From NCBI GenBank assembly GCA_002420015.1, contig DIHF01000053.1, positions 13,113 through 22,160 on the forward strand: a stretch of 9,048 nucleotides of DNA, read 5' to 3'. The stretch comes from Micavibrio sp. UBA5703. GTDB lineage: Bacteria; Pseudomonadota; Alphaproteobacteria; Micavibrionales; Micavibrionaceae. Under the pieces are notes generated by a model. That model saw nothing but the letters and a program-made list of their open reading frames with translations, was not told the DNA's origin and ran no database searches. The position numbers and the translations under genes were made by a program. Shown here in pieces: positions 1 to 6,246 of the stretch; position 1 is the stretch's first letter, and each line of letters opens with the position of its first letter.

Positions 1-360
1 TATGCGCTGGCGACGCGTTCGGTTCTGGAATTGCATGTGCTACATGATCGTAACCCCTTGTTTGTGGCGCTTTCCAGCGGGCAAATCCGTAACGGGTATG
101 AAATAAAAATCCTGAATAAAACGCACAGGGAGGGGAGCTTTTCCCTTTCCCTGTCCGGGCTTGAAAACCCGCTCATGGAGGTCAAGGGGGCAGGGGACGT
201 TTCCCTTAACAATCTGCCGGTTGCGGCCGATAGCGTAGCGCATTACCATGTCTTCGTCAGCACGCAGCCGCAGGACGGGGAACGGAAAATAGAGTTTATC
301 ATTACTGATTTGGAAAATGGAACCGAGGCCAGCCGTGACAGCGTCTTTATCAGCCAGTAA
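1..360 (+). CDS. ccoG: CcoG (FixG/RdxA) cbb3 oxidase accessory protein, C-terminal end only
   Basis: The reading frame is open from base 1 and ends at TAA 358-360, so the start lies outside the window and only the last 119 codons are present. The residues fit the C-terminal immunoglobulin-like domain of the FixG family: beta-strand-rich text with 'LHDRNPLFVALSSGQIRNGY' followed by 'EIKILNKT'. In full-length CcoG this periplasmic domain follows several membrane spans and a cytoplasmic region with two 4Fe-4S cysteine clusters; those parts are upstream and cannot be seen. In other bacteria CcoG takes part in supplying copper to the cbb3-type cytochrome c oxidase, probably as a Cu(II) reductase. 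It is the first visible gene of a ccoGHIS run and its end overlaps ccoH by 44 bases, which supports the call. The family call is firm; the function is known from the family only. Confidence 0.93.
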   Translation, partial: YALATRSVLELHVLHDRNPLFVALSSGQIRNGYEIKILNKTHREGSFSLSLSGLENPLMEVKGAGDVSLNNLPVAADSVAHYHVFVSTQPQDGERKIEFIITDLENGTEASRDSVFISQ

Positions 361-829
361 ACGCGATAAATGGATTCCGTGGTATTTCGTGGCGTTTTTC
401 GTTGCCATTGCGATTATCGACGGCGCGTTTGTAACGATCGCGATCAAATCCCAAACCGGCGTGGTGACCGAGCGGGCATACGAAAAAGGGCTGGCGTATA
501 ACGATATTCTGGTTGAAGCGGAAGCTCAGAAGGGCCTTGGGGTTGAAGGCATGGCCGAGTTCAAAAATGATGAAATCATATGGAGCCTTGCGGATAAGGA
601 CGGAAAGCCGCTCGACGGCGTTGCGGCAACGGCGCATTTTTACCGTCCGGCCCAAGACGGCTATGATTTTAAAGTTGAATTGAAGGTGCAGGGCGGCGGG
701 GTTTATTCAGCAAGGCCGAAATTCCCGCTTCCCGGTCGATGGACGGCAAGACTTGAGGCAACATGGCAAGATACTCTCTCGCAGCAGAATCAGCGGTATC
801 AGGCGAAGCTGGAACTGATCGCGCCGTAA
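317..829 (+). CDS. ccoH: CcoH (FixH) cbb3 oxidase assembly protein
   Basis: This is a 170-residue protein of the FixH family, which is a single-span membrane protein that associates with the cbb3 oxidase during assembly. After a short basic N-terminus, one membrane segment runs from about residue 21 to 44 (starting IPWYFVAFFVA). The family signature around residues 50-62 (VTERAYEKGLAYN) follows, then a periplasmic beta-rich domain with FYRP at 108-111 and LPGRW at 138-142. Two starts are possible: ATG at 317, with only a weak GGA close upstream, or GTG at 335, preceded by GAGG at a better distance. ATG 317 is kept here. Either start lies inside ccoG, implying translational coupling. The 3' end overlaps ccoI by 67 bases. 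No FNR/FixK-type TTGAT-N4-ATCAA box is visible within the cluster, so oxygen control, if any, would act upstream of the window. Confidence 0.93.
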   Translation: MEPRPAVTASLSASKRDKWIPWYFVAFFVAIAIIDGAFVTIAIKSQTGVVTERAYEKGLAYNDILVEAEAQKGLGVEGMAEFKNDEIIWSLADKDGKPLDGVAATAHFYRPAQDGYDFKVELKVQGGGVYSARPKFPLPGRWTARLEATWQDTLSQQNQRYQAKLELIAP

Positions 830-2982
830 GACCGGAAGGCTATGACGCGCTGGTCAAGATTTCGCCGGAAGGATTAAGCCGCCTTACAGTCATGGTCGAA
901 GGCGCGTATTGCGCGGCTTGTATTGGCAAAATCGAATCCCGGCTTGCCAAAGAGCAGGATATGCTTTCTGCACGGCTGAATTTCACCACACGCAGGCTTA
1001 ATCTTGAGTGGTCCGGCGATCCTGTCCGTGCCAACGATTTCGTCTCTGCCGTGGAAGGGCTGGGCTACAGGGTTCACCCCTATGAATTCGCAGCGGTAAG
1101 GGATGGGCAGGAGGAGGAAAAATTCCTGTTGCTCTGTCTGGGTGTCGCCGGGTTTGCGATGGGCAATATCATGCTTCTTTCCGTGGGGCTTTGGAGTACG
1201 GATCAGCAGGTCATGGGCATAGAGACCCGTGATTTCCTTCATTGGATGTCGGCTTTGATTGCACTTCCTGCCATATTGTTTTCAGGCCGCCCGTTTTTCC
1301 GCTCCGCGTTTCGTGCCCTGTTTTCAGGGACGACGAATATGGACGTGCCGATCTCTGTCGCCTTGATACTTACAAGCGGCATCAGCCTGTTTGAAACCAT
1401 CCAGCACGGCGAGCATGCCTATTTTGATTCCGTCGTTATGTTGATGTTCTTCCTTCTGACCGGGCGCTATCTGGATTTCCGGGCGCGGCGGCAGACACGC
1501 GGCGCGGCGGCGGAACTCGTCGGGGCGGTAACGGGGTTTGCCAGCGTCATTCTGAGTGATGGATCTATTCGGCGTTTGCCTGCTTCGGCGCTCGAGCCTG
1601 GTATGATTCTTCGCATTGCCGCAGGCGATAAAATTCCGGCGGATGGCAGCATTACCCAAGGGGAAACCAGCATCGATATGGCGCTGGTGACTGGTGAAAC
1701 GCGGCCAGAGGAAGTGCGTGCCGGGTCGCATGTCTATGCCGGAACGCTTAATCTATCATCTCCGTTTACTATGATAGTTAATAAAGCCGCCGATGACACG
1801 CTTCTTGCCGATATTGTCCGCCTGATGGAACAGGCGGAGCAGGCGCAGGCGCGTTATGTGCGTATTGCCGATCGCGTCGCAAAGCTGTACACGCCAGTCG
1901 TCCATATTCTCGCAGCCGCAGCCTTTTTCGGCTGGATAGCGGTTGGTATGGCCTGGCAGGATTCTTTGCTGATTGCCGCAACGGTTCTGATTATCACCTG
2001 TCCGTGCGCACTTGCGCTTGCGGTTCCGGTTGTGCAGACGCTGGCGACCGGAAGATTGTTCAAATCCGGTATTCTTGTAAAATCCGGCGATGCGCTGGAG
2101 CGGGTGGCCGGGATTGATACAATTTTGCTGGATAAAACCGGAACGCTTACACTGGGTCGGCCTGTGTTGCGGAATGATCCGGGCAATGCAGATATCCTCG
2201 CTATGGCCGCCAGTCTTGCTTCATACAGTTCGCATCCTCTGTGCCGTGCTTTGGCCAGTGCCTATGATGGACCACTCGTGTCATTTTCAAGTGTCAAGGA
2301 ACATCCCGGTGAGGGGTTGGAGGCAAAGCACGAAGGGGGAATCGTTCGCCTTGGCCGCCGCGCATGGTGCGGATTTAGGCAGGAAGAAAAAGGTCAAACC
2401 GAAATATGTTTTTCAATGAAGGATAGCGCGCCGCATATTTTTCGCTTTTTGGATCATCTGCGCGAAGATGCGTGTGAAACGGTGAAAGCCTTGAAAAATC
2501 GCGGCCTTGATATCATTCTGGTGTCCGGCGACCGCGATGAGCCAGTTGCCGAAATGGCGCAACAGGCCGGGATTGAAACTTATTATTCCGGTATGACCCC
2601 GGTAGAAAAATTTACTTTTCTCGATGAACTGAAACGGCAAGGGAAGGAAGTTTTGATGGTCGGCGATGGCCTGAATGATGCACCTTCACTGGCGGCGGCG
2701 AATGCGTCTATTTCTCCCGCCTGTGCCAGCGGGCTTGCGCAAAACGCAGCCGATGTGGTCTTCATGGGGGACGGGCTGAAACCTGTTCTTACAACTTATG
2801 AAACGGCTGTTTTCTCGCAAAAGCTGGTGAAGCAGAATTTTGCCCTGGCGGTATTGTATAATGTTTTTGCCATTCCCCTGGCCGCTGCCGGGTTTGTTAC
2901 GCCCTTGGTTGCGGCACTCGCCATGTCGGGGTCGTCACTGGTTGTTATCGCCAATTCATTCAGGCTGCGGGGCAGGTCATGA
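763..2982 (+). CDS. ccoI: CcoI (FixI) copper-exporting P1B-type ATPase for cbb3 oxidase
   Basis: A 739-residue heavy-metal P-type ATPase, a usual length for CcoI, which pumps Cu(I) outward to supply the CuB centre of cbb3 oxidase. One N-terminal heavy-metal domain carries CAAC (C50, C53). Two pairs of membrane segments lie at about 121-174 and 190-236. The actuator domain has TGE at 310-312. The copper-site segment has CPC at 413-415. The phosphorylation site DKTGT has its aspartate at 457, the nucleotide domain has HP at 491-492, the P-domain DHLREDA lies at 564-570, and GDGLND at 634-639. The last two spans contain YN (699-700) and MSGSS (721-725), as in copper pumps. The start ATG 763 has GAGG at 755-758. 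The region before the CAAC motif has no extra cysteines, whereas many FixI proteins carry an additional cysteine motif there. The gene overlaps ccoH by 67 bases and ccoS by four (ATGA). Confidence 0.97.
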   Translation: MARYSLAAESAVSGEAGTDRAVRPEGYDALVKISPEGLSRLTVMVEGAYCAACIGKIESRLAKEQDMLSARLNFTTRRLNLEWSGDPVRANDFVSAVEGLGYRVHPYEFAAVRDGQEEEKFLLLCLGVAGFAMGNIMLLSVGLWSTDQQVMGIETRDFLHWMSALIALPAILFSGRPFFRSAFRALFSGTTNMDVPISVALILTSGISLFETIQHGEHAYFDSVVMLMFFLLTGRYLDFRARRQTRGAAAELVGAVTGFASVILSDGSIRRLPASALEPGMILRIAAGDKIPADGSITQGETSIDMALVTGETRPEEVRAGSHVYAGTLNLSSPFTMIVNKAADDTLLADIVRLMEQAEQAQARYVRIADRVAKLYTPVVHILAAAAFFGWIAVGMAWQDSLLIAATVLIITCPCALALAVPVVQTLATGRLFKSGILVKSGDALERVAGIDTILLDKTGTLTLGRPVLRNDPGNADILAMAASLASYSSHPLCRALASAYDGPLVSFSSVKEHPGEGLEAKHEGGIVRLGRRAWCGFRQEEKGQTEICFSMKDSAPHIFRFLDHLREDACETVKALKNRGLDIILVSGDRDEPVAEMAQQAGIETYYSGMTPVEKFTFLDELKRQGKEVLMVGDGLNDAPSLAAANASISPACASGLAQNAADVVFMGDGLKPVLTTYETAVFSQKLVKQNFALAVLYNVFAIPLAAAGFVTPLVAALAMSGSSLVVIANSFRLRGRS

Positions 2983-3128
2983 GCGTTCTTATCTACATGA
3001 TACCGCTGGCAATTTTTCTGGGCCTGATATGGCTTGCTGGCTTCGTCTGGAGTTTAAAATCCGGGCAATACGAAGATATGGACGGTGCGGCACAACGCAT
3101 ACTTTTGGATGATGACAGCGAAACTTGA
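2979..3128 (+). CDS. ccoS: CcoS cbb3-type oxidase maturation protein
   Basis: A 49-codon gene that starts at the ATG inside the ATGA overlapping the ccoI stop and ends at TGA 3126-3128. The product begins MSVLIYMIPLAIFLGLIWLA. It has one N-terminal membrane segment (about residues 3-25), then a short aromatic/charged turn (FVWSLKSGQYED) and an acidic tail ending LLDDDSET. This is the CcoS pattern: a very small membrane protein with a conserved 'SGQYEDxxGxAxRIL' stretch after its span. In Rhodobacter, CcoS is required to insert haem b and CuB into the oxidase; that role is known from the family, not visible here. Its place directly after ccoI is the standard order ccoGHIS. The tail overlaps upstream in-frame candidate starts of the following transporter gene. 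Confidence 0.93.
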   Translation: MSVLIYMIPLAIFLGLIWLAGFVWSLKSGQYEDMDGAAQRILLDDDSET

Positions 3129-3150
3129 AAGGCTTAAGGTCCTTGGTTCC

Positions 3151-4296
3151 ATGAAAGACTCATACCTCTCTCTTTTCATGATTTTTTTGCGCTTTGGGCT
3201 GCTGGCCTGGGGTGGGCCGGTCGCGCAGATCAACATGATCCGCGAGGAACTGGTGGAGCGGCGCGGCTGGGTCGGCACCGATAAATTCAAGCGCGCGCTG
3301 GCGATCTATCAGGCCCTGCCGGGGCCGGAGGCGCATGAGCTGTGCGTCTATTTCGGCATGATCCGGGGCGGCAGGATCGGCGGGTTTCTGGCCGGGCTGG
3401 GGTTCATGCTGCCGGGGTTTGTACTGATAATGCTTCTGGCGTGGGCCTATACGCTGCTGGGTGCGGCGGTGGTGGTGCCGTTGTTTGCGGGGGTGGCCCC
3501 GGCGGTTGCGGCGCTGATCGTCCGGGCCGCGCACCGCATCGGCGAACACACATTGACCGGGATTTCGTTATGGATCGCGGCGGGGCTTTCTCTGGCTTTC
3601 ACAATCTTTGGCGTGCCGTTTTTTGCAATCTTTGTCATCTGCGCGCTCTGGCAGGCGCTATGGGCGAAGGGGATGCGCCGGGCGGCGGTTGCGGCACTCG
3701 TTACATTGAGCGCGATTACCGTTGCCGTGATGATGGCAGGCGGATGGACGGGCGGCGAAATTCCAGCCGTTCCGCATGGCGGCGGATTGTTTGTGGAGGG
3801 GTTGAAGGCCGGGTTGCTGTCGTTTGGCGGCGCGTATACGGCCTTGCCGTTCCTGAAAGACAGCATGGTCGGGGCCTATCCCGGCGTCACGCCGCAGGCG
3901 TTTCTGGACGGCATCGCGCTTTCGAACGTCATCCCCGCGCCGCTGGTGATTTTCGGGACGTTTCTGGGGTATCTGGCAGGCGGGCCGGGGGGCGCGGCTC
4001 TGGTGACGCTGGGCATTTTCATTCCGGCGTTTTCCTTTACGCTGATCGGGCATAAGTGGCTGGAGCGCGCCATTGAAAATCCGGCGCTGCACGGGTTTCT
4101 CGACGGCATCGCCGCCGCCGTTGTCGGTTTGCTGGCGGTGACGGCCTTTGAAATCGCGGTGCAGGCGGTGACCGGGATTTATGCGGCTGTTCTTTTCGCG
4201 GCGGCTCTGGCGGGATTTTATTTTCTGCGCGGGAAATGGGTCGTGCCCGTCATCATGATCGCCAGCGGCGCACTGGGCCTTATTATACCGTTATAA
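3151..4296 (+). CDS. chrA: Chromate transporter (CHR) family protein, ChrA-like
   Basis: A hydrophobic protein of 381 residues from ATG 3151, built as two homologous halves, as in long-chain CHR proteins (usually near 400 residues). The first half has WGGPVA (20-25) and the conserved QALPGPEAHEL (54-64). The second has SFGGAYTALPFLKD (about 224-237) and NVIPAPL (259-265), where most relatives show PGP. About ten membrane segments are apparent. Known ChrA proteins expel chromate, probably exchanging it against protons, but many CHR members have never been tested, so the substrate is uncertain. In-frame ATGs at 3085, 3109 and 3112 would add residues unlike the family and overlap ccoS; MKDSYLSLFMIFLRFG at 3151 matches typical N-termini. 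The gap to ccoS is only 22 bases with no terminator, so co-transcription is likely. GC content is visibly higher than in ccoI. It converges on the next gene and shares its last six bases with it. Confidence 0.9.
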   Translation: MKDSYLSLFMIFLRFGLLAWGGPVAQINMIREELVERRGWVGTDKFKRALAIYQALPGPEAHELCVYFGMIRGGRIGGFLAGLGFMLPGFVLIMLLAWAYTLLGAAVVVPLFAGVAPAVAALIVRAAHRIGEHTLTGISLWIAAGLSLAFTIFGVPFFAIFVICALWQALWAKGMRRAAVAALVTLSAITVAVMMAGGWTGGEIPAVPHGGGLFVEGLKAGLLSFGGAYTALPFLKDSMVGAYPGVTPQAFLDGIALSNVIPAPLVIFGTFLGYLAGGPGGAALVTLGIFIPAFSFTLIGHKWLERAIENPALHGFLDGIAAAVVGLLAVTAFEIAVQAVTGIYAAVLFAAALAGFYFLRGKWVVPVIMIASGALGLIIPL

Positions 4297-5967
4297 ACGG
4301 GTTTTTGGGGCAGGGGATTTTGTGCCGGGATTGTCGGTCGTTGTTGACGCTTCCAGCGCAAGGCCGGCGGTCACGATGTTCATTCTGAATTCATCGGCGC
4401 GGCTGACGGTTTTCAATATGCCTGCGCCTTCCGGTATTTCAACACCTGCGCCGGGCACAAAGCTGGTTTGATTGAAATATTCGCTCAGAGGGTCTTTCTC
4501 TGGAGGGGCTTTCTTACAATCGCCTTCTTTTTCTTTTTTATGATCGCCCTCTGTTTCCTTTTTGGGCGGAGCGTCGATTATGCCGCGCTCGAGCTTGTAG
4601 AGCTTTTCCTGCCGTTGCCTGATGTAGTCTTTTTGGGATTTGTAATACTCTTCTTGCAGATTGTCCGGGTCGTTTCGATTTTCCGTGTAGAGCCTGTAAT
4701 AGGCGAAGGGGCTGGCGTTGCGCAGGGCAAGGCCCTGCATTTCCTTCATAAAGGCGCCCACTTTTTCTTCCTGCTGGGCTTTGCCCAGTTCGATTTCATA
4801 GGTTTGGGTTTTGAAGAAATCATTCCTGTCGTTGAGCCCTTCGAGCCGCTGACCCATTCTATAAAGTATCCTGTTGCGGTCGGCTTCGGGGAACTCGCCG
4901 ATCTCGCCGAAGAAATGCGCCCAGACGCGGTTGTGAAAGAATGTGTGATCCCCGTATTTATGATTGTCGAAGTTGGTCTTGTCGAGTTCCTCCCGGTATA
5001 TCGGGGTCTTGGGCAGTTCTAACGGTGCGCCTTTCAGCGGCAGCCCCTCGAAGGCCAGTTCCATATCCCGGTAATCCGGTTTGAAGTGAACCGTTTTGCC
5101 GTCCTTTTTGTAAAGGCCGAACATGGCTTCGGAAATATGCGAGGTGTCGTAGTATTTCGTAACACCGCCCGTGGTGATCCCCATGACGCCTTTGCTTTTG
5201 GGATATGAGGCGGGCCGGGGGACTTCCCACGCCACGCCGTCTTCAACCGCGCGCTCGACGAACCGGAAAAGCGCGGCCCTGGCCAGCTTTTGAAGCGCCG
5301 CTTCGTCGCGAGGGTTTTGCAGCATCAGGGCGTAATCCCGTTCCTCGAAAAACGGATTTTTTACCTCGTAGGCAAGCCACGGGGGGACTTCTTCTTCCGG
5401 GCGCGGCTTGGGAGGTGGCGGTGCTACGGATGTCGATGTTTCGCCGGGTTTGGGTGGCACATCAGTTTTTGGCGGCGGCCCGGATTCTATTATTGGGGAA
5501 GGTTTTGGAGCCAGCTCGGCGTTGATGGTCATTTGCAGGCTTTCGGGAAGCTTGATGAATTCGTTGTAGAGTTTGCTGGCCCGTTCCAGAAATTCCTTTT
5601 CGTCCTTGAATCCCGGCTTTTTCAGCAGATTCAATTTTACGAGTGCGTTGACGAGTTCGTGCGTATCCTTGCCGGGAAGACCCAGCACACCGAGTTGATG
5701 GGATATATTATCGGCTGACCTTTTGAATACTGTTTCGGTTGTGGCGTCATTTTTCGGATTGAACTTTTTTAGAAACGCCCTGTCGTGATCGAGCAGGCGT
5801 TTCTGGATCATGCCGACGGTGGAACTGAGGGCGTTGAGGAAATTGTCGTCGATGGCGCTTGGTTCATCGGTACTAAATCTTGTTGTTTGGTTTGGATTGA
5901 AGGCGAGCCAGATTTTCTCAAAATCTTTTTTGAAGGATTTCAGCGCCTGTAAATCGTCGTCAGCCAT
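4291..5967 (-). CDS. Hypothetical soluble protein with proline-rich linker (558 aa)
   Basis: I do not recognise this protein. ATG 5967-5965 (MADDDLQALK) is chosen because GGGGGTG at 5981-5975 gives a ribosome binding site at good distance; an in-frame GTG at 5976 lies inside that site. There is no signal peptide or membrane span. Apparent order: a helical N-terminal domain (about 1-152); a proline-rich linker (154-195, with PPPPKPRPEEE); a mixed central domain (196-370) rich in aromatic residues (MGITTGGVTKYYDTSHISEA at about 262-281); a long charged helical, possibly coiled-coil stretch (375-465); an 8-residue tandem repeat (KKETEGDH then KKEKEGDC, about 469-484); and a C-terminal segment of about 60 residues ending in a lysine/threonine tail. 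No catalytic motif is evident. Composition suggests a cytoplasmic or secreted-effector-like multi-domain protein, but function is open. It is transcribed alone, convergent with chrA. Opposite-strand frames in this stretch look like shadows. Confidence 0.8.
   Translation of the reverse strand: MADDDLQALKSFKKDFEKIWLAFNPNQTTRFSTDEPSAIDDNFLNALSSTVGMIQKRLLDHDRAFLKKFNPKNDATTETVFKRSADNISHQLGVLGLPGKDTHELVNALVKLNLLKKPGFKDEKEFLERASKLYNEFIKLPESLQMTINAELAPKPSPIIESGPPPKTDVPPKPGETSTSVAPPPPKPRPEEEVPPWLAYEVKNPFFEERDYALMLQNPRDEAALQKLARAALFRFVERAVEDGVAWEVPRPASYPKSKGVMGITTGGVTKYYDTSHISEAMFGLYKKDGKTVHFKPDYRDMELAFEGLPLKGAPLELPKTPIYREELDKTNFDNHKYGDHTFFHNRVWAHFFGEIGEFPEADRNRILYRMGQRLEGLNDRNDFFKTQTYEIELGKAQQEEKVGAFMKEMQGLALRNASPFAYYRLYTENRNDPDNLQEEYYKSQKDYIRQRQEKLYKLERGIIDAPPKKETEGDHKKEKEGDCKKAPPEKDPLSEYFNQTSFVPGAGVEIPEGAGILKTVSRADEFRMNIVTAGLALEASTTTDNPGTKSPAPKTRL
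4519..4566 (-). repeat. 24-bp imperfect tandem duplication inside the hypothetical gene
   Basis: Two adjacent 24-base units, 4519-4542 and 4543-4566, both begin ATCGCC on the + strand and continue as pyrimidine-rich text (CTTCTTTTTC and CTCTGTTTCC). On the coding strand they give the successive octapeptides KKETEGDH and KKEKEGDC. The length is a multiple of three, so the frame is kept. It probably arose by slippage or unequal exchange in the region coding for a flexible charged linker. Confidence 0.75.
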
Positions 5968-5970
5968 AAT

Positions 5971-6036
5971 AAACACCCCCGCGCCCTAACATTATTGGGG
6001 TTTATTATTACCAATTGGTTAACGGCGCGGGTGTTT
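5971..6036 (-). promoter_or_regulatory. Inverted repeat in the 5' leader covering the ribosome binding site
   Basis: On the + strand AAACACCC (5971-5978) is complementary to GGGTGTTT (6029-6036), and GCGCC (5981-5985) to GGCGC (6024-6028). This makes 13 paired positions with two unpaired C at 5979-5980 and a loop of 38 bases. In the minus-strand transcript of the 558-residue gene the near arm contains the GGGGGUG ribosome binding site just before AUG 5967. The folded form would therefore hide the site. The complementarity is visible in the sequence. A regulatory role, or alternatively a DNA operator, is inference, and it requires transcription to start upstream of 6036. Confidence 0.5.
6010..6019. 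promoter_or_regulatory. Perfect 10-bp palindrome ACCAATTGGT, possible operator
   Basis: A perfect dyad lying in the loop of the larger inverted repeat, in an AT-rich stretch upstream of the 558-residue gene. Its size and place would suit a dimeric repressor site, but a 10-base palindrome can occur by chance and no matching regulator is encoded beside it. Confidence 0.25.
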
Positions 6037-6075
6037 TCGCGGGGCGCAGCAGGAAAGAGCCTGTTTATGGGGGGT

Positions 6076-6103
6076 AAGATAGCAATCAGACATATTTTGT
6101 CAT
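6076..6103 (-). promoter_or_regulatory. Possible sigma-70 promoter of the 558-residue gene
   Basis: Read on the minus strand, ATGACA (6103-6098) resembles a -35 element in five of six positions and TATCTT (6081-6076) a -10 element in four of six, with 16 bases between. It would give a leader of about 100 bases that includes the inverted repeat over the ribosome binding site. The -35 half lies in the end of the dispersed repeat, so the match may be accidental. A TAATAAT closer to the gene is an alternative -10 element. Confidence 0.25.
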
Positions 6104-6215
6104 CCCCGGCCAGCGAGGCCGTAAGGCCGAGCGCCGAACGGGGATCCAGGAGTTATGCGCGGCGCAAGGCGCCGCACCTTGTAATGGGCTGGATACCCGC
6201 CTTCGCGGGTATGAC
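6099..6215. repeat. Dispersed palindromic repeat (REP/MITE-like, alphaproteobacterial type)
   Basis: A 117-base element bounded by GTCATCCCCG on the left and CGCGGGTATGAC on the right, which are near-complementary ends. It holds three hairpins in a row. ATCCCCG 6102-6108 pairs with CGGGGAT 6139-6145, enclosing GGCC-gtaa-GGCC. GCGGCGC 6159-6165 pairs with GCGCCGC 6169-6175 around a 3-base loop. ATACCCGC 6193-6200 pairs with GCGGGTAT 6205-6212 around cttc. Its frames give the well-known spurious peptides GWIPAFAGMT (+ strand) and VIPAKAGIQ (- strand), which mark a widespread repeat family of alphaproteobacterial and related genomes. It contains no transposase, so it is non-autonomous if mobile at all. 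It lies downstream of ilvE and may also act as an RNA-stabilising or terminating structure, though no T-run follows. The rest of the gene-free stretch 5968-6246 holds only the leader elements listed separately. Confidence 0.8.
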
Positions 6216-6246
6216 GCGAGGGGGTGTAAGATGACGTATGTGGCGA

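Noticed and set aside
40..655. Minus-strand frames opposite ccoG and ccoH
   Set aside because: The + strand encodes recognisable FixG and FixH proteins here and the minus frames match nothing.
1..3150. FNR/FixK or sigma-54 sites for oxygen control of the cco genes
   Set aside because: I found no TTGAT-N4-ATCAA type box in the visible part. The operon promoter is probably upstream of the window.
3342..4055. 237-codon frame on the + strand inside chrA
   Set aside because: It is the shifted frame of a GC-rich gene, rich in Arg and Gly, with no recognisable protein.
4468..5022. Hydrophobic 184-codon open frame on the + strand
   Set aside because: It lies wholly inside the 558-residue gene on the other strand. 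The hydrophobic text is the antisense of charged Lys/Glu codons, and the minus frame has the ribosome binding site and a coherent domain layout.
5205..5718. Two further + strand frames opposite the hypothetical gene
   Set aside because: They are rich in Phe, Trp and Arg with no family resemblance or convincing starts, so they are antisense shadows.
6189..6215. Hairpin past ilvE as an intrinsic terminator
   Set aside because: The stem is strong, but no T-run follows on the ilvE transcript strand and the hairpin belongs to the dispersed repeat. It is therefore not listed as a terminator.
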